From Mya arenaria (Eukaryota > Mollusca > Bivalvia > Myida > Myidae): 64,000 bases of DNA. Location of the stretch: positions 12,484,294 through 12,548,293 of the forward strand of contig NC_069131.1 of the NCBI RefSeq assembly GCF_026914265.1, given 5' to 3'. Positions 37,601 through 49,290 of this stretch are shown here, piece after piece. The notes below the pieces were generated by a model. The model worked only from the letters and a program-made list of their open reading frames with translations, had not been told where the DNA came from and did no database searches. A program made the translations under genes and the position numbers. The first letter of the stretch is position 1. Each line of letters starts with the position of its first letter.

Positions 37601-40600
37601 TTTTGGACAGTTTTGTAGCTATATGCCCAATAAAAAGTGCATGCTTAAGCGCAAAATATATATCGTTCAAAACAGATTTTCGTTTTTGACGTTCTAAATA
37701 AACAGCATGTTTCGTTTATAATGATCCAATTATTCTGAATACATTTTTTTATGTAATCGCCCACTGACGTTAGACACAACAGCCGCTGTTTTTAATAAAA
37801 TGACGCAATTATCTCAATATAATGGTAATTTTTTTTTTAAATATTATTGTTTTGTAAAATGTACTGTTCTCCCAATCAAGCAACTTTATGAATTTCAGAT
37901 CATGAATGACCTGGTATACGGCGACGGACCATTCACCTTCTACGTGTTGGCTACGGACGACGGTGACACTCCGCTAACAGGAACCGCAACCATAGAGTTC
38001 GGGTTGCCAACAGCCACCGACCCAACCCACACGACCACGACTCTTATACCTCCTCAGTCCACGGGTGGCGATGAGATGGCCTCCAACACGGAAATGGTCG
38101 GCGTCATGATTGCCTGCTGTTTTATTGCAGGTAGGTTAGGTTTACCTTTTGATATATATCCGACTACTTCTGTTTTATTTCAGCGGTGATAACAAACTGT
38201 ATGTTCCAATGTGATATAACAACGGTGATAACCAGTTATCTTTTCTATCCCAGCGGTGATACCTACCTGTTATGTTAAAACGGTGTTAACCAGTTAACTA
38301 TTTTATCACAGTGGTGATACCTATCTGTTATGTTACAACGGTGATAACCAGTTATCTTTTCTATCACAGTGGTGATACCTACCTGTTATGTTACAACGAT
38401 GATAACCAGTTATCTATTCTATCACAGTGGTGATAGCGAGTCAATTATAATAATCAGCTACCTGTCATATTGCAGCTGTAATAACCAGCTACCTGTCATA
38501 TTGCAGCTGTAATAACCAGCTACCTGTCATATTGCAGCTGTAATAACCAGCTACCTGTCATATTTAAGCTGTGATAATCAGCTACCTGTTTTATTGCAGC
38601 TGTGATAATAAGCTACCTGACATATTACAGCTGTGATAATCAGCAACCAGTCATATTTCAGCTGCAAATATCAGCAACCAGTCATATTTCAGCTGTGATA
38701 ATCAGCAACCAGTCATATTTCAGCTGTAATGAACAGCAAACAGTCATATTTCAGCTGTGATAATCAGCAACCTGTTTTATTGAAGCTGTGGTGTTCAGCT
38801 ACATGCCATATTGCAGCTGTGATATTTAACTAACTGTTTTATTGCAGTTGTGATAATCAGCTACCTGTTTTTTGCAGCTGTGATAATCAGCTACCGGCCA
38901 CATTGCAGCAGTGATAATCAGCTAACTGCTACATTGCAGCTGTGATAATCAGCTACCTGACATATTGCAGCTGTGATAATCAGCTACCTGTCACATTTCA
39001 GCTGTGATAATCAGCTACCTGTCATATTGCAGCGGTGGTAATCAGCAACCAGTCATATTTCAGCTGTTGTAATCAGCTACCTGTATATTTCAGCTGTGAT
39101 AATCAGCTACCTGTTGGTATTATGTTGGCGATGGCACACGTACGGACAGTGTCTACCGAACTCTTTGAGATCTGCCGATTGCTGCTCTCTTCCCAACAAT
39201 GACGAGGAGTAAGTATCCGTGTTGTACCAAGCATCGATATGTTTGCATGGCATTGATGTATGACTTCCCTGAGAAATGAATGAATCGCATAATTTATATA
39301 TGGAAATGAAAGACAGATCGAAGGGGTTTTATTTGAAATCATTGCAGCGCTTTATAAGCTATCCGACTCACAACTGTTTAGTTTATGGATGCTTTGTGAC
39401 ACAACATTATTTTGGTAGCATTCGAGCTTGGTGAGCCACAAAAGAAAGTGTGGTTACCCGAAATTATTAGTTTGGGCCTTCAAATATTTAAAAATATGTT
39501 ATTTCAAGTCCTTTTTCAATGGAAATAATGAACAAATATGGAAACTGTAATACACTTATGTATACTGTTTTTGTTTTTTAAATTATTTTAAATATAAAAA
39601 CATCAAACGAATCCCGATCAAAGGATACGAAAACTTTATAAGTCTACCTGGCAGATGCATTACAATTAAAGGTCATTGTAACTATCAGAAAACCAATCGA
39701 TTTGTGGGTCAGGCACCATAGCACAGATGCTGTTAATGCGATATTTTATGCATGAGGAACTAACAAAGGATCAAAATATATTTCGAATGACATGTTTCAT
39801 TGATATGAAAGTTACATCATGTCAGGGGGTACTTAAATTTAGAATTTATCCTGAAATGAGGATTGAGAGTTTCAACTTGTAAAGATTATTTTTGCTCTGA
39901 CATAAGCATAAAAAATAGAAAATAGGACACGGACAAAATACCCTGGATTGTATAAAAAAGACTTTGGAAATAATTTCTTTGGGACAAGCCCAAGTATCTG
40001 CCATTTGGGCAACGAACAAAGAAATCAAACGTCCGAACCGGATTAAAACTAAAGATAAAGAAGGGCGGACAGCCAAACCTACGACAATGAGAAAGAGTTT
40101 TCTCCCTTAATAATTATCAGATTTCCTCAAAAATTGCTAAACGAAGTATTCGCCCCTTTACCCTGCTACTGGCATGGTTCCCTTATTACCAACGGATCCC
40201 CGTATCTAGCCCTTACCCTTTCCAGGATCGACAATTATCAGGTGTTTGAACTCCGCAATACATATTGTGATTCATTTTAACATGTTTGAGAGAGGCTTAT
40301 ATTTTGTTTATTATTATTTTCAGCGAGGATGAACAAATTATTGCCAGCATCCCGAATGTACACGGAAAAGATGGTAGATCATTTTAATTACATGTTTTAT
40401 TTCGTTTAAACTTTTTATTTTATAATGATTGTGAAGAAAGTTCAATCACGATTTTGCGCGATAGTGTGGTTTTGTGTTGTGGGGGACACAGAATTGCCCG
40501 AAGAAACCCCTTTTGTCAGACTTGGTGACAACCAGCCAATCTCACGTAAACCCAGGCTGGTAATCGAACCCGAGACGCCTTGGTAAGAAGCAAGAGCGAT

Positions 40601-40807
40601 CACCATTGCCCTAACCAGACAACCAGATGTTGTTGTGTTTTGTTTTTGTTTTGTTTTTAAATCTGTACATATACCAAATAACACAAACTGTCGTCAACCG
40701 TCAAAAGTATTTTTTTTACGATTCCATCAAACATTAGCGTTATCAAAAATAAACTTTTCTTCTTTATTTCAGGTTCGGGACTAGGAAAACAGTATGGTAA
40801 CTACTAG
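28686..40807 (+). CDS. Single-pass membrane protein with three cadherin-like repeats (CDHL-B), complete, 449 aa
   Basis: Eleven exons: 28686-28737, 31416-31595, 34801-35027, 35270-35357, 35622-35751, 35979-36060, 36400-36558, 37899-38130, 39094-39208, 40324-40373 and 40773-40807 (1350 nt, TAG at 40805-40807). Phase is kept throughout. Exon 1 is a signal peptide (MNAFGLLLFFELLHIVYG); it was picked because it is hydrophobic, ends in phase 1 at a GT and joins NEKPVFTV, but its donor (gttcgt) is weak. Three cadherin-like repeats follow, at about 19-135, 136-242 and 243-345. Calcium-type motifs are INDIGETP, TYDRENTALTEE, SDTNDNIPTF and TDLDADSP. After a Thr-rich stalk comes a transmembrane helix at about 371-396 (VGVMIACCFIA, then VIISYLLVLCW) split by an intron. 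The tail has QCLPNSL and DCCSLP, then an acidic run and a GKQYGNY end. Intron position in the helix and the CLP/CC tail motif match CDHL-A. Cell-surface adhesion or recognition is inferred. Confidence 0.85.
29505..30251. repeat. 58-bp minisatellite, ~13 copies
   Basis: Near-identical units (aatctgtaccgctctgtacg, tttaattgatacacttttga, tctacagtatttcaatca) in CDHL-B intron 1. Few single-base variants and two one-base insertions, so recently homogenised. Confidence 0.97.
30368..30730. mobile_element. MITE of the AAGCTGCACTCTCACAGA family, copy 3
   Basis: Left aaagctgcactctcacagat and right caatctgtgagacgcagctt. In CDHL-B intron 1. A partial copy of the other (AGTGACACTC) family follows at about 31200-31373. 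Confidence 0.8.
31605..34655 (+). repeat. 54-bp minisatellite, ~56 copies, in CDHL-B intron 2
   Basis: The unit is gctagtgcggtgtaccgttc, tgtgttatgttgcatgcttg, cgctttgtgctaca. The array starts about 10 bp after the exon-2 donor and ends about 145 bp before exon 3. Because 54 is a multiple of 3, an 18-residue repeat (ATASAVYRSVLCCMLALC) stays open from the coding exon to about 33646. Other frames on both strands are also open, so this is a property of the repeat and not by itself evidence of protein. Each unit has a pyrimidine-rich stretch ending in CAG. Confidence 0.96.
36640..37535 (+). repeat. ~175-bp tandem repeat with TTAGGG-like core, ~5 copies
   Basis: In CDHL-B intron 7. Each unit has tagcggacgtaggcggtgcg, taggcggggcttatcatatg, gggttagggttaggatgg and gcacatagccgctgcctcat. 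The gcggac marks are at about 36654, 36799, 36972, 37151 and 37328. The TTAGGG-type runs are short and interrupted. Confidence 0.9.
38172..39093 (+). repeat. 31-bp minisatellite (~30 copies) made of a CDHL-B intron 8 / exon 9 junction
   Basis: The unit is ctgtgataatcagctacctg plus tcatattgcag. Exon 9 (39094 onward) starts CTGTGATAATCAGCTACCTG after a final ttcag, so the unit is the 3' splice site plus the first codons of exon 9, which encode VIISYL of the transmembrane helix. Copies are diverged at the left (ggtgataaccagttatcttt) and close to consensus at the right. Confidence 0.95.
40440..40640 (-). mobile_element. tRNA-derived SINE, minus orientation, diverged
   Basis: Contains ggtaatcgaacccgagacgc (B-box complement) and accattgccctaaccagaca (A-box complement), plus the body gatagtgtggttttgtgttg shared with 6960-7240. 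In CDHL-B intron 10. Confidence 0.65.
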
Positions 40808-41274
40808 CCACAACTCTGACCACAGACATTGGATTAACACTAACGAAAGTAACAAGCGACTTACTGGATAAGCGGGTCTTTTCAGACGGACTTGTGATAT
40901 TTGATATTGTTTTTGTGTGTGCATGTTTCATACTAGTCATTAGAAAAGTTGCGTGCACATTAAATTTGTAAACATGTTTAAACGGTCAATTCATAGAGTA
41001 ACCATGCATAGTTCCATAGATACCCATTCTTAACAGATTCTCACAATTGATTAAATTTAGGTTTAGTGGTCAACATTATATTTTGTCCAATGAAAATGCA
41101 TTTTTTTCTCAAGTTTTCCAATACATATATTTCAGTTAGTCAGCAGTCAGCCGTTATTGGTTTATATCAAGTGAATCGGTATATATAAACAGTAACTTGG
41201 GCAGTTTGTTGGTAGTTTACATAATATAATGTAGACCACTTAAAATTAAAGATTGTTGGTATGTACTTACACAA

Positions 41275-41280
41275 AATAAA
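41275..41280 (+). other. Candidate polyadenylation signal of CDHL-B
   Basis: An AATAAA hexamer about 470 bp after the CDHL-B stop. It is a plausible transcript end; no other support. Confidence 0.3.
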
Positions 41281-41728
41281 TGGTTCTGATCTTAAATCAT
41301 TACTTAATGTTCAAAATACTAAATACAAGAATCTGCTGTAAGACTGTGTTTGGAGGCAATTTAATTGAGTATCCAAATTAGATAGTAAACAGTTCATTTT
41401 AGTGATATATGTCATGTACCCTATGGATGTTAATAGTGAAGTATGCTTTGCTGTTTTAAACCGACTTTCAGTGACAATTTTATACAGCTAGTGATTAAAC
41501 GGTAACGATTCAAATATTACTCTATTTTTGTGTATAACTATTTAAAACCAAACTATTTAAACATCGTAAGAACTATGAACCAAAGACGCTTAATCACGCA
41601 TGCGCGAGAGTGTCAAACGTGTAACTCACAGGGGGTAGACAATGAGTTTCACTCCCTTCCTTCCTAAGAAGACTAGTTAAAATACACTTTACGGTAAATC
41701 CCATGCATATGAACCGTTACAGTTGTTT

Positions 41729-42397
41729 AAAGCTGCACATCACACAAATTCACCGTTTTTACAACTGTTTTTATTTTTTGTCCTGGAATGAGAAAATGTG
41801 TGCATAAATATCTGCAAACCGGAAATAAAAGACTGCTGACAAAAATCAGATCGCAGATTTTCATATTTCCATTCGAGAATTAATGTTTAATGGCTAAAAG
41901 CGTTACTAACGGTTTAAAGCTGCACGCTCACAGATTTACCGCTTTTACAACTATTTTTTTATTTTTTTGTCTTTGAAAGAGCAAATTTTTGAATAAATAT
42001 CTGCAAACTAATGACAAAAGTAAGCTGACAAAAGATCAGATCGCAGATTTTCATATTTCCGTTCGAAAATAATGTGTTATGGTTTAAACCGTTACTAACG
42101 GTTTAAGAAAAATGCGTGAAACATCAATTTTTGAACTTAAATATATAAATCTGTGATCTATTTTTTTGCCAGCAGTCTTTTTTAACTGGTTTCCATGCAT
42201 TTTCCCAAAAATTGGCTCGTCCCAAGACAACAAAATAAAAAAGTTGTCAAAACGCTCAATCTGTGAGAGTGCAGCTTTAAGAAAAAATCATAAATAAATA
42301 AGCATTTTTTACATGCAGTTTTGCATAAATTTGCTGGTTCCAAGACAAAATATAAAAAATGTTGTCGAAATGTTCAATCAGTGAGAGTGCAGCTTAA
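41729..42397. mobile_element. Nested cluster of AAGCTGCACTCTCACAGA MITEs
   Basis: A broken copy begins at about 41729 (aaagctgcacatcacacaaa). A full copy spans about 41917-42281 (left aaagctgcacgctcacagat, right caatctgtgagagtgcagct). A further right end follows to about 42397 (tcagtgagagtgcagctt). The pattern fits one copy inserted into another. Confidence 0.75.
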
Positions 42398-42754
42398 AAT
42401 ATTAATATATTAATATTAAGATATGATTTCATGCTCGTTAATTTCAAAAGGTAGATTATTGTTTATTGTACGTAATGAAGTTGAAATGTATACATATATA
42501 TTTATTTCATTTTCCTTTTCAATTCTATTTCAACATAAACATATAAAACGTCACAAACATGCATATCAAAATCACTTACCGTAATATTTTTCCTGTACAT
42601 GTATATTACGCCCTAGGTATTTACATTTACGCCCTTAGATTGAAAGGGAAGATGTTTTATAAACTGTTATCAATTGTATTTGTCAACCATTGTACACTTT
42701 ATGCTTCACTGGTTTACGACCTACTGGTTTATCATAAATAAAACTTGAAACTTA

Positions 42755-43245
42755 AAGGCCTAGTTTAAGCAATGTTTGGCATGATGATTCCCTGCCGTGC
42801 ATCTCCTGTTAAATGCAGTGGTGTCGCAGTAGGGGCCAATTTCCTGTGTGTTTGTTTATTGGCCCAGGGCCATAAAGGGTTGACTATTTCTATAACCAAA
42901 CTTGAACTGCACAGCAGGATACTCAAATCAGAGATCTGATAGACAGCACAAGGCAATAAAGGTTAAGATCAAAACACAGAAGTTGTGTACTATACACAGT
43001 TTTAGGTCACTTATAGAAGGCTTAAACTAGGCCTTTAAATGCTGGGCATCTTCTGCTAATTGCACTGGTGTCACAGTAGGGACTATTTTCCTGTGTAATC
43101 GTTTATTGGCTCAGGGCCATTAAGGGTCCATTTCTATAATAAAACTTCTAAAACTGCACAGCATACTCAATGCAAGTAAATTAAGATCAATAAACAGAGG
43201 TTGTGTACTATACACAGTTGTTTTTTTTTTGTGTTTTTTGTTGTT

Positions 43246-43287
<42 letters not shown>

Positions 43288-43330
43288 TTGGGGGCCACTT
43301 ATAGAAGGCTTTAACTTGGCCTTTCAAATG
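42755..43330. mobile_element. Two adjacent copies of the AAAGGCCTAGTTTAAGC element
   Basis: The first copy runs from aaaggcctagtttaagc to gcttaaactaggccttt (about 42755-43037). A second, partly truncated copy follows to about 43325 and holds a (GTT)n microsatellite at about 43240-43285. The right end of the first copy may be the junction with the second. Confidence 0.7.
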
Positions 43331-43571
43331 CCAAATGCTACTGAACTATCGTGTTAAAGAGCGTTCGATAGAATTATAATACTCATGTCAATTCATTCTT
43401 ATTGATGTATCCAACATCATTGTATTTCCTGTCTCAGTCTTGACGTGAAATGAAATAGGTTTTCATTTGTTAATATGTGTTTATATTTTATATGATTTGT
43501 TCATATAGAAACCATGTATAGTTTAAGTAAATACAAACTTTGTTCTGTTTTAATGTTGGCAAACTATTTAA

Positions 43572-44108
43572 AGTGACGCTCTTATTCAAAATCAATACAC
43601 ACACATGCATAACAAACAGTTTTGACTACCACTTACGAAATCATGCATTTATGGAAAATATTAATTATAATAAGATAGTAACGGTGTATTTATTAGCAGA
43701 AAGCTTAAAGATTTATTTCGGACTATAGTCTCATAAGTTAGAAGTACTGTGTTTTAAGCTTATTTCTTTCAAATTAAGCGCAAACATATTAAATGATTGG
43801 TGAATGTTAATAGATTTACTGTGGTGTACTATAGTCTCATAAGTTAAAAGTACTGTGTTTTAAGCTTATTTCTTTCAAATTAAGCGCAAACATATTAAAT
43901 GATTGGTGAATGCTAATAGATTTACTGTGGTGTACTATAGTCTCATAAGGCAGAAGTACTGTGTTTTAAGCTCATTTCTTTCAAATTAAACTCTGTATCC
44001 TTCAAAAGAATCATTGTTTTCGACATTTATTCATCCTTTTTGGAATATTAAAAAACACTATTATTAATTGTTGTAAATTTTATTTGGGAGTAAGAGTGCA
44101 TCTTTAAC
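43572..44108. mobile_element. MITE of the AGTGACACTCTTATTC family with internal duplication
   Basis: Left aaagtgacgctcttattcaa, right ttatttgggagtaagagtgc. An inner segment (tagtctcataagttaaaagt, actgtgttttaagcttattt, ctttcaaattaagcgcaaac) is repeated about three times, which explains the extra length. Confidence 0.75.
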
Positions 44109-44654
44109 TTCTTAGTTGTATCTGACACATAAATGGGCATATGTTTGTGGGCTAAATTATACATCAAATACACGGGCATTCATTTGTAAATATTCGTGTT
44201 TTGTGCTATTAGTATTAGTTTCAGTCAGTTTATATTTATTTCATTATCATTTGTTTTCTTTGTTTACATTAAATAATTTATTATTTATCGAAACGGTCAT
44301 GTTTTATTTATTCAACCATTATTTACCTCATGTTATTTTATGTTGAGAACCAAGCGATTGATTGTTTTTATGGGTGTAAATAAAAACCACAATATAAAAA
44401 ACAATCGTTTTTTTTTGTTCATAGCTGTGTTCAAAACAATGCAATGGAAATTACACCGTACACGGTAAAAAAAGGTCTGCTCTCTTTTCAGCAACAACAG
44501 AGAACCTCAGTATAGTAAACTTCCATCAAAATATATAAATAATATACACACATACATCGCACGGACAAGCCCTGCCACATAACAGGGGCAACACTAGCAA
44601 CTGCACAGGGACACACTTGTGCACAATAACCATCATGGCAACTGTAGAAAGACA

Positions 44655-45345
44655 AACCGTGTAACTCGACATGGATGATCCTAGCCACCGTGTAACTCGA
44701 CATGGATGATCCTGGCCACCGTGTAACTCGACATGGATGATCCTGGCCACCGTGTAACTCGACATGGATGATCCTAGCCACCGTGTAACTCGACATGGAT
44801 GATCCTGGCCACCGTGTAACTCGACATGGATGATCCTGGCCACCGTGTAACTCGACATGGATGATCCTAGCCACCGTGTAACTCGACATGGATGATCCTG
44901 GCCACCGTGTAACTCGACATGGATGATCCTGGCCACCGTGTAACTCGACATGGATGATCCTGGCCACCGTGTAACTCGACATGGATGATACTGGCCACCG
45001 TGTAACTCGACATGGATGATACTGGCCACCGTGTAACTCGACATGGATGATACTGGCCACCGTGTAACTCGACATGGATGATCCTGGCCACCGTGTAACT
45101 CGACATGGATGATACTGGCCACCGTGTAACTCGACATGGATGATCCTGGCCACCGTGTAACTCGACATGGATGATCCTGGCCACCGTGTAACTCGACATG
45201 GATGATCCTAGCCACCGTGTAACTCGACATGGATGATCCTAGCCACCGTGTAACTCGACATGGATGATCCTAGCCATCGTGTAACTCGACATGGATGATC
45301 CTGGCCACCGTGTAACTCGACATGGATGATCCTGACCACCGTATA
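44655..45345. repeat. 31-bp minisatellite, ~22 copies, intergenic
   Basis: Unit catggatgatcctggccacc plus gtgtaactcga, with two main variants (cctagcc, tactggcc). The long minus-strand frames here follow the repeat (31 bp, all frames open) and are not genes. Confidence 0.97.
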
Positions 45346-45992
45346 GAGGCACGCATGCCAACTGTTTTCATTCACAAGGGTAGTAGTTGAAATAACTGTA
45401 TTGAACCAAGTTGCCAAAAACATCGTTCAATTACTAATGTGCGTATAAGTGAAAATCGTTTTAATCTGTTCACACGATAGTTATACACGTTTTAGCCCCG
45501 CCTTCTTGTCATCGTTCGGATATAGACAAAAGCAAAAAAAAAACACTTTTCAACAGTGTACAAAGGAAATTTAATTTACGATAAACTCGTTTGTATTTGT
45601 TAAAGTAGTTTGCTTAAATGAAATAAGACACATGGTGGTGACATGCTTAAGAATTTTCGAGATATTGGAGCTAGGATATCTAAATGAAAGCAAACTACAC
45701 AATACATATGTGGACACATGTTGATAAAACTCTTGTTGGTAACTCAAATTAAGTATATTGTGAACTAACTACTAACGATGGCCCACGGAAGCCTCTTTCA
45801 AGCGGGGCCATGGTTTTTAAAGTTACTATTGAAAGAAAATACAAGTAAAAGAATGACGAATGAATACAATTAAGACATCGTTATAAGACAAAGGAATCAT
45901 GTAGTTCGGGAACTAGAACTTGAAGTTTGTCATACTATATGTTGTGTATATGTTATAAAAAACAGTTCTGACATTTCTATTGGAGTGAGTAT

Positions 45993-46336
45993 TACACTTA
46001 ACAAAACTTATAAGTATACAGGTATAAATATGCTCATATCTCAGTAAATACTGGCCTGATTTGGCTGATATTTTCAACAAATATTGCTTAGATATACGGT
46101 ATGTTGTTTTATTTATTACATTTCATAAACAGTCAGATTTGAACAAACAAAAATCAATAAATGTGATGACGCGTAAAATGCAAATGTCAAATCTGATCGT
46201 TTATGAAATGTAATAAATAAAATAACATACCGTATATCTAAGCAATATTTGTTGAAAATATCAGCCAAATCAGGCCAGTATTTACAGAGATATGAGCATA
46301 TTTATACCTGTATACTTATAAGTTTTGTTAAGTGTA
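45993..46336. mobile_element. Hairpin MITE with ~150-bp near-perfect arms
   Basis: The left arm (tacacttaacaaaacttata, agtatacaggtataaatatg, ctcatatctcagtaaatact) is mirrored by the right arm to 46336 with very few mismatches. The loop is about 45 bp (around atgtgatgacgcgtaaaatg). TA at the ends fits a Tc1/mariner-type target. High arm identity suggests a young insertion. Confidence 0.88.
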
Positions 46337-47072
46337 CATGTACGACGATGAATATGTACTTTGATTCATTTACCTTTTCAGCAAATGTATTTTAGCATAT
46401 AATGTTGAAATGACAAATATCTGAGATCATTTTTATATCAACTGGCAATGGATTGCGTATATGATTGCACTATAAAAGAATTGTTGTATCTCCAAATTGG
46501 AAGGAAAACAAATGTGACTGTCTTTGGACCGAGTACTGCCATTTGTTTCTGAAGATTCTGCGATTGGCGTATCACCATCGGGATTATTAACAATTCGTAA
46601 AATTCCCTTTTCATTGGTCAATTGACACCACGCTGATAGCAATAAGGCTTCGCCTACAGTGTCACGTGACTCCTTAGTAAGAGCCCTCCGACAAAAAACG
46701 CAGAAGCAGACGATGATAATTATACAGAAGTTATGCTTGACAATCTTAAAAAAACCCATGGAACTTGGTAAAACATCGCAATAAAAGCAAGCTCAACATG
46801 AAAATAGTCCATTATTATTTATTGAATCCAATGTATGAATCAGGTAGAAATGATTTAATGCCGAAACTTTTAAGAAAATCCAAATAACATCGGTATTTTC
46901 TTACAGCGAAAGTCTCATTTTAAAACTCAAATGTATGGAAACAAAAGTTGTATTAATTTCCGTTACGAAATAAGTAAAAAAAAATCACGTTTGTTTATAT
47001 CAAATGCCAAAACTCAATGGAGTTTGTATTTTACTTCGTTTCTCCATTAAGAATCACCTATTTTATACAAGT

Positions 47073-47421
47073 TTAAAGTAACACTATTATTCAAAATCAA
47101 TACATACACATTTATAACAAATATAATTTAATAGTGATAAGCCTTTAACCACTTACTAAATAATAGGATTGTAACCGAGTAGTTAATAGCTAAAACGGCA
47201 AAAAAATATATTAAATGATTGGTGAGTGCTAAAAAATTTACTGTGATCTACAATAGTCTCTTAAGGTAAAAATACCATATTTTTCTGCACCCTTCTTTCA
47301 AATTAAGCACGGTATCCTTCATGAAAACCATTATTTTCGACATTTATTCATCCTTTTCGGTATATTAAAACAAGTGTATTGATTGTAGTAAATCTTATTT
47401 GGGATTAAGAGTGCATCTTTA
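47073..47421. mobile_element. MITE of the AGTGACACTCTTATTC family
   Basis: Left aaagtaacactattattcaa, right ttatttgggattaagagtgc; the interior matches 27280-27655. Confidence 0.75.
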
Positions 47422-47544
47422 AAGAATTTTCTCTCAATGTATCAAAAATCGTAATTACACTACTGTTGATAAGTGTAGATTGCCGGAGGCCATGGCGGAT
47501 AGAAACGGGGAACTGATAAACCCCGCCTGATCTAGACGCTGATT

Positions 47545-47835
47545 GGTCAGTCGAGTGTCGACTGGCTATTATGGAGTGGGAGGTCGTGGGTTCGATCCCG
47601 GGCCGCGTCATACCGAAAGACGTTAAAAGTTGGTACAAGTAGCTCTCTTGCCTGGCGCTCGGCATTTGAAAGGGTAGTGCTTGAATAAGTGGTGTACTCA
47701 CTACTGGTTCAACCCAGGAAAGTTGTATCCCGTGTATCGGTGCTTTACACCGAGCACGTTAAAGAACCAAAAGGTCTCTTCGCAAAGAGCTAGGGTATCG
47801 CACCCGGATCTCTTGTATCTCACTCTGTTTCTTCA
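47545..47835 (+). mobile_element. tRNA-headed SINE with conserved central domain
   Basis: The head has the B-box gggttcgatcccgggc. A central domain (gtagctctcttgcctggcgc, tcggcatttgaaagggtagt) follows, then gcacgttaaagaacc shared with 25810-25965. The order resembles SINE superfamilies that share a central core in molluscs; the family name is not assigned. Confidence 0.7.
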
Positions 47836-49034
47836 AGTCTTCTAGATTTGACTGCGAATTGCTGTTACTTCTATCACATGTCACTTATGGCATTTAAACA
47901 CAATTCAAGTCGTGATGGCGTCACGGCGGGGTCAAGCCATAATGCAGCCAATGGGCGCGGGCAGACCTTGATAAACTCAAATAAAACAAAGGAGGATCTG
48001 GGACCAATAACATTCATCGATAACATCAATCATTATAGATCTACAATCTTATCATTTTTATTATCTTGTTTTCTATTATGTGTTGTATTATCTATATAAC
48101 AAATAATATGTGTGCATAGCGTACACTTATCTTTAAAATATATAAGCCTTTCACGAGAAGGTAAGGTACAGATCGATGATAACCACTCACTTCCCATCAA
48201 GTTGTAAACTAACTCCAAGTACTCGACGACTTTTTCTGATATATCCGGCATGAAACCATCAAAAATAACAAATTCTTTGAAATCTTGACCTAAAATGTAT
48301 CTGTGAAACCACAGGTGATCGTGATATAGCTTTGACACTAAAATATGGCCCTTCAGTCCTTAATTGATATTGATATGTGATATTCTAAGAGCTTTATTTG
48401 AAAAAAAATATCTTGGTATATAATATGAAATGTCAAATTATTACTTTTTAAAATATATCACATCACTCAGGAATGCCCCTTTTTAATGTCCAAGCTATGT
48501 GACGATCACCTGTGAATGAAACAAGTTGTGCCCCATTAACACAATTCATTCAGGATAATAAATAGTTGTATGTAGCCTAAATTACAAAAAGTTGTGTGTA
48601 GCCATAATTACAAAGTTACATCCCTTGTATGTAAAGTTGCCACATACTTTCCAAAAACATGTCACGGTCATGGTTGTTTTGTTGTAGCATGAACAGCCAT
48701 TTTAGAAAGAAAAAGTGTATTAACCTTATAGATACGTTGAGCAAAAGCTATTCTCAAGTATCGGTTAGTTGTCACTTCAGAATATAATTGTTTTGGGTTA
48801 CTGTATAAACAGTTCTGACCATTGTCATTGAAAAATGTTAATCTTGTATTCTTGATGATATTGATAATCAATAAAAAAAACGACTTGCATGGTTATGTTC
48901 ACAGCGAAAAGATCACCTGTATCTTGTGTTCAAAATAAAATATATACCATAATTTTATTATTAATGCTGTAGTCCTTTTTTATAAGAAGTCATGTGTACA
49001 TTTACATGTATTAGTAAAGTAAACTTTGGAGGAA

Positions 49035-49135
49035 TAGTGCACCCAGTGTGGGCTCGAACCCACGACCGCCGGAACACTAGCATGGAGCTCTAACCAACTG
49101 AGCTAACCAAGCGGCTGGTTCTAGCCCACACACAC
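49035..49135 (-). mobile_element. tRNA-like SINE head or tRNA pseudogene
   Basis: The minus strand reads ggttagctcagttggttaga (A box), then a C-arm-like stretch and cgtgggttcgagcccacact (B box). The T loop is one base short and the acceptor stem does not pair, so it is not a functional tRNA. About 155 bp before the first found lyase exon. Confidence 0.7.
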
Positions 49136-49290
49136 TACACTAGGTTGCACTACATTATTGTAAAAACAATAGTGTCCAATTATTTGCATGTGAAGTTTAC
49201 AATCTAAAGAAAAGTTGTTGTGACATAACAGTCTTAACATACATTAAAAGGCTGTACAGAACAATATGAAAATATAATATTTCATCACAG

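Larger units (their letters stand above)
45346..49290. other. Intergenic region before the lyase exons; leader exon not found
   Basis: Apart from the elements listed separately I see no supported gene. The first exon(s) of the lyase gene (start codon and mitochondrial leader) should lie here or further left. I could not pick them out because such an exon is short and poorly conserved. Confidence 0.4.

Noticed and set aside
44488-45423. Minus-strand repeat ORFs (71-234 aa)
   Set aside because: They come from the 31-bp minisatellite; three overlapping frames are open.
46433-46759. Minus-strand ORF of 108 aa with an N-terminal hydrophobic stretch
   Set aside because: The composition is protein-like and it could be a lineage-specific gene, but there is no family match, splice context or polyadenylation signal to support it.
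47917-47975. Candidate mitochondrial leader exon for HMGCL (Met-Ala-Ser-Arg-Arg start)
   Set aside because: It has no donor before the stop and overlaps sequence shared with the foldback element core near 23350.
48033-48338. Minus-strand ORF of 101 aa
   Set aside because: Plausible amino-acid make-up, but not recognised, no clear splice partners, and it lies in a repeat-rich spacer.
49035-49135. Functional tRNA gene
   Set aside because: A and B boxes are present, but the acceptor stem does not pair and the T loop is one base short.
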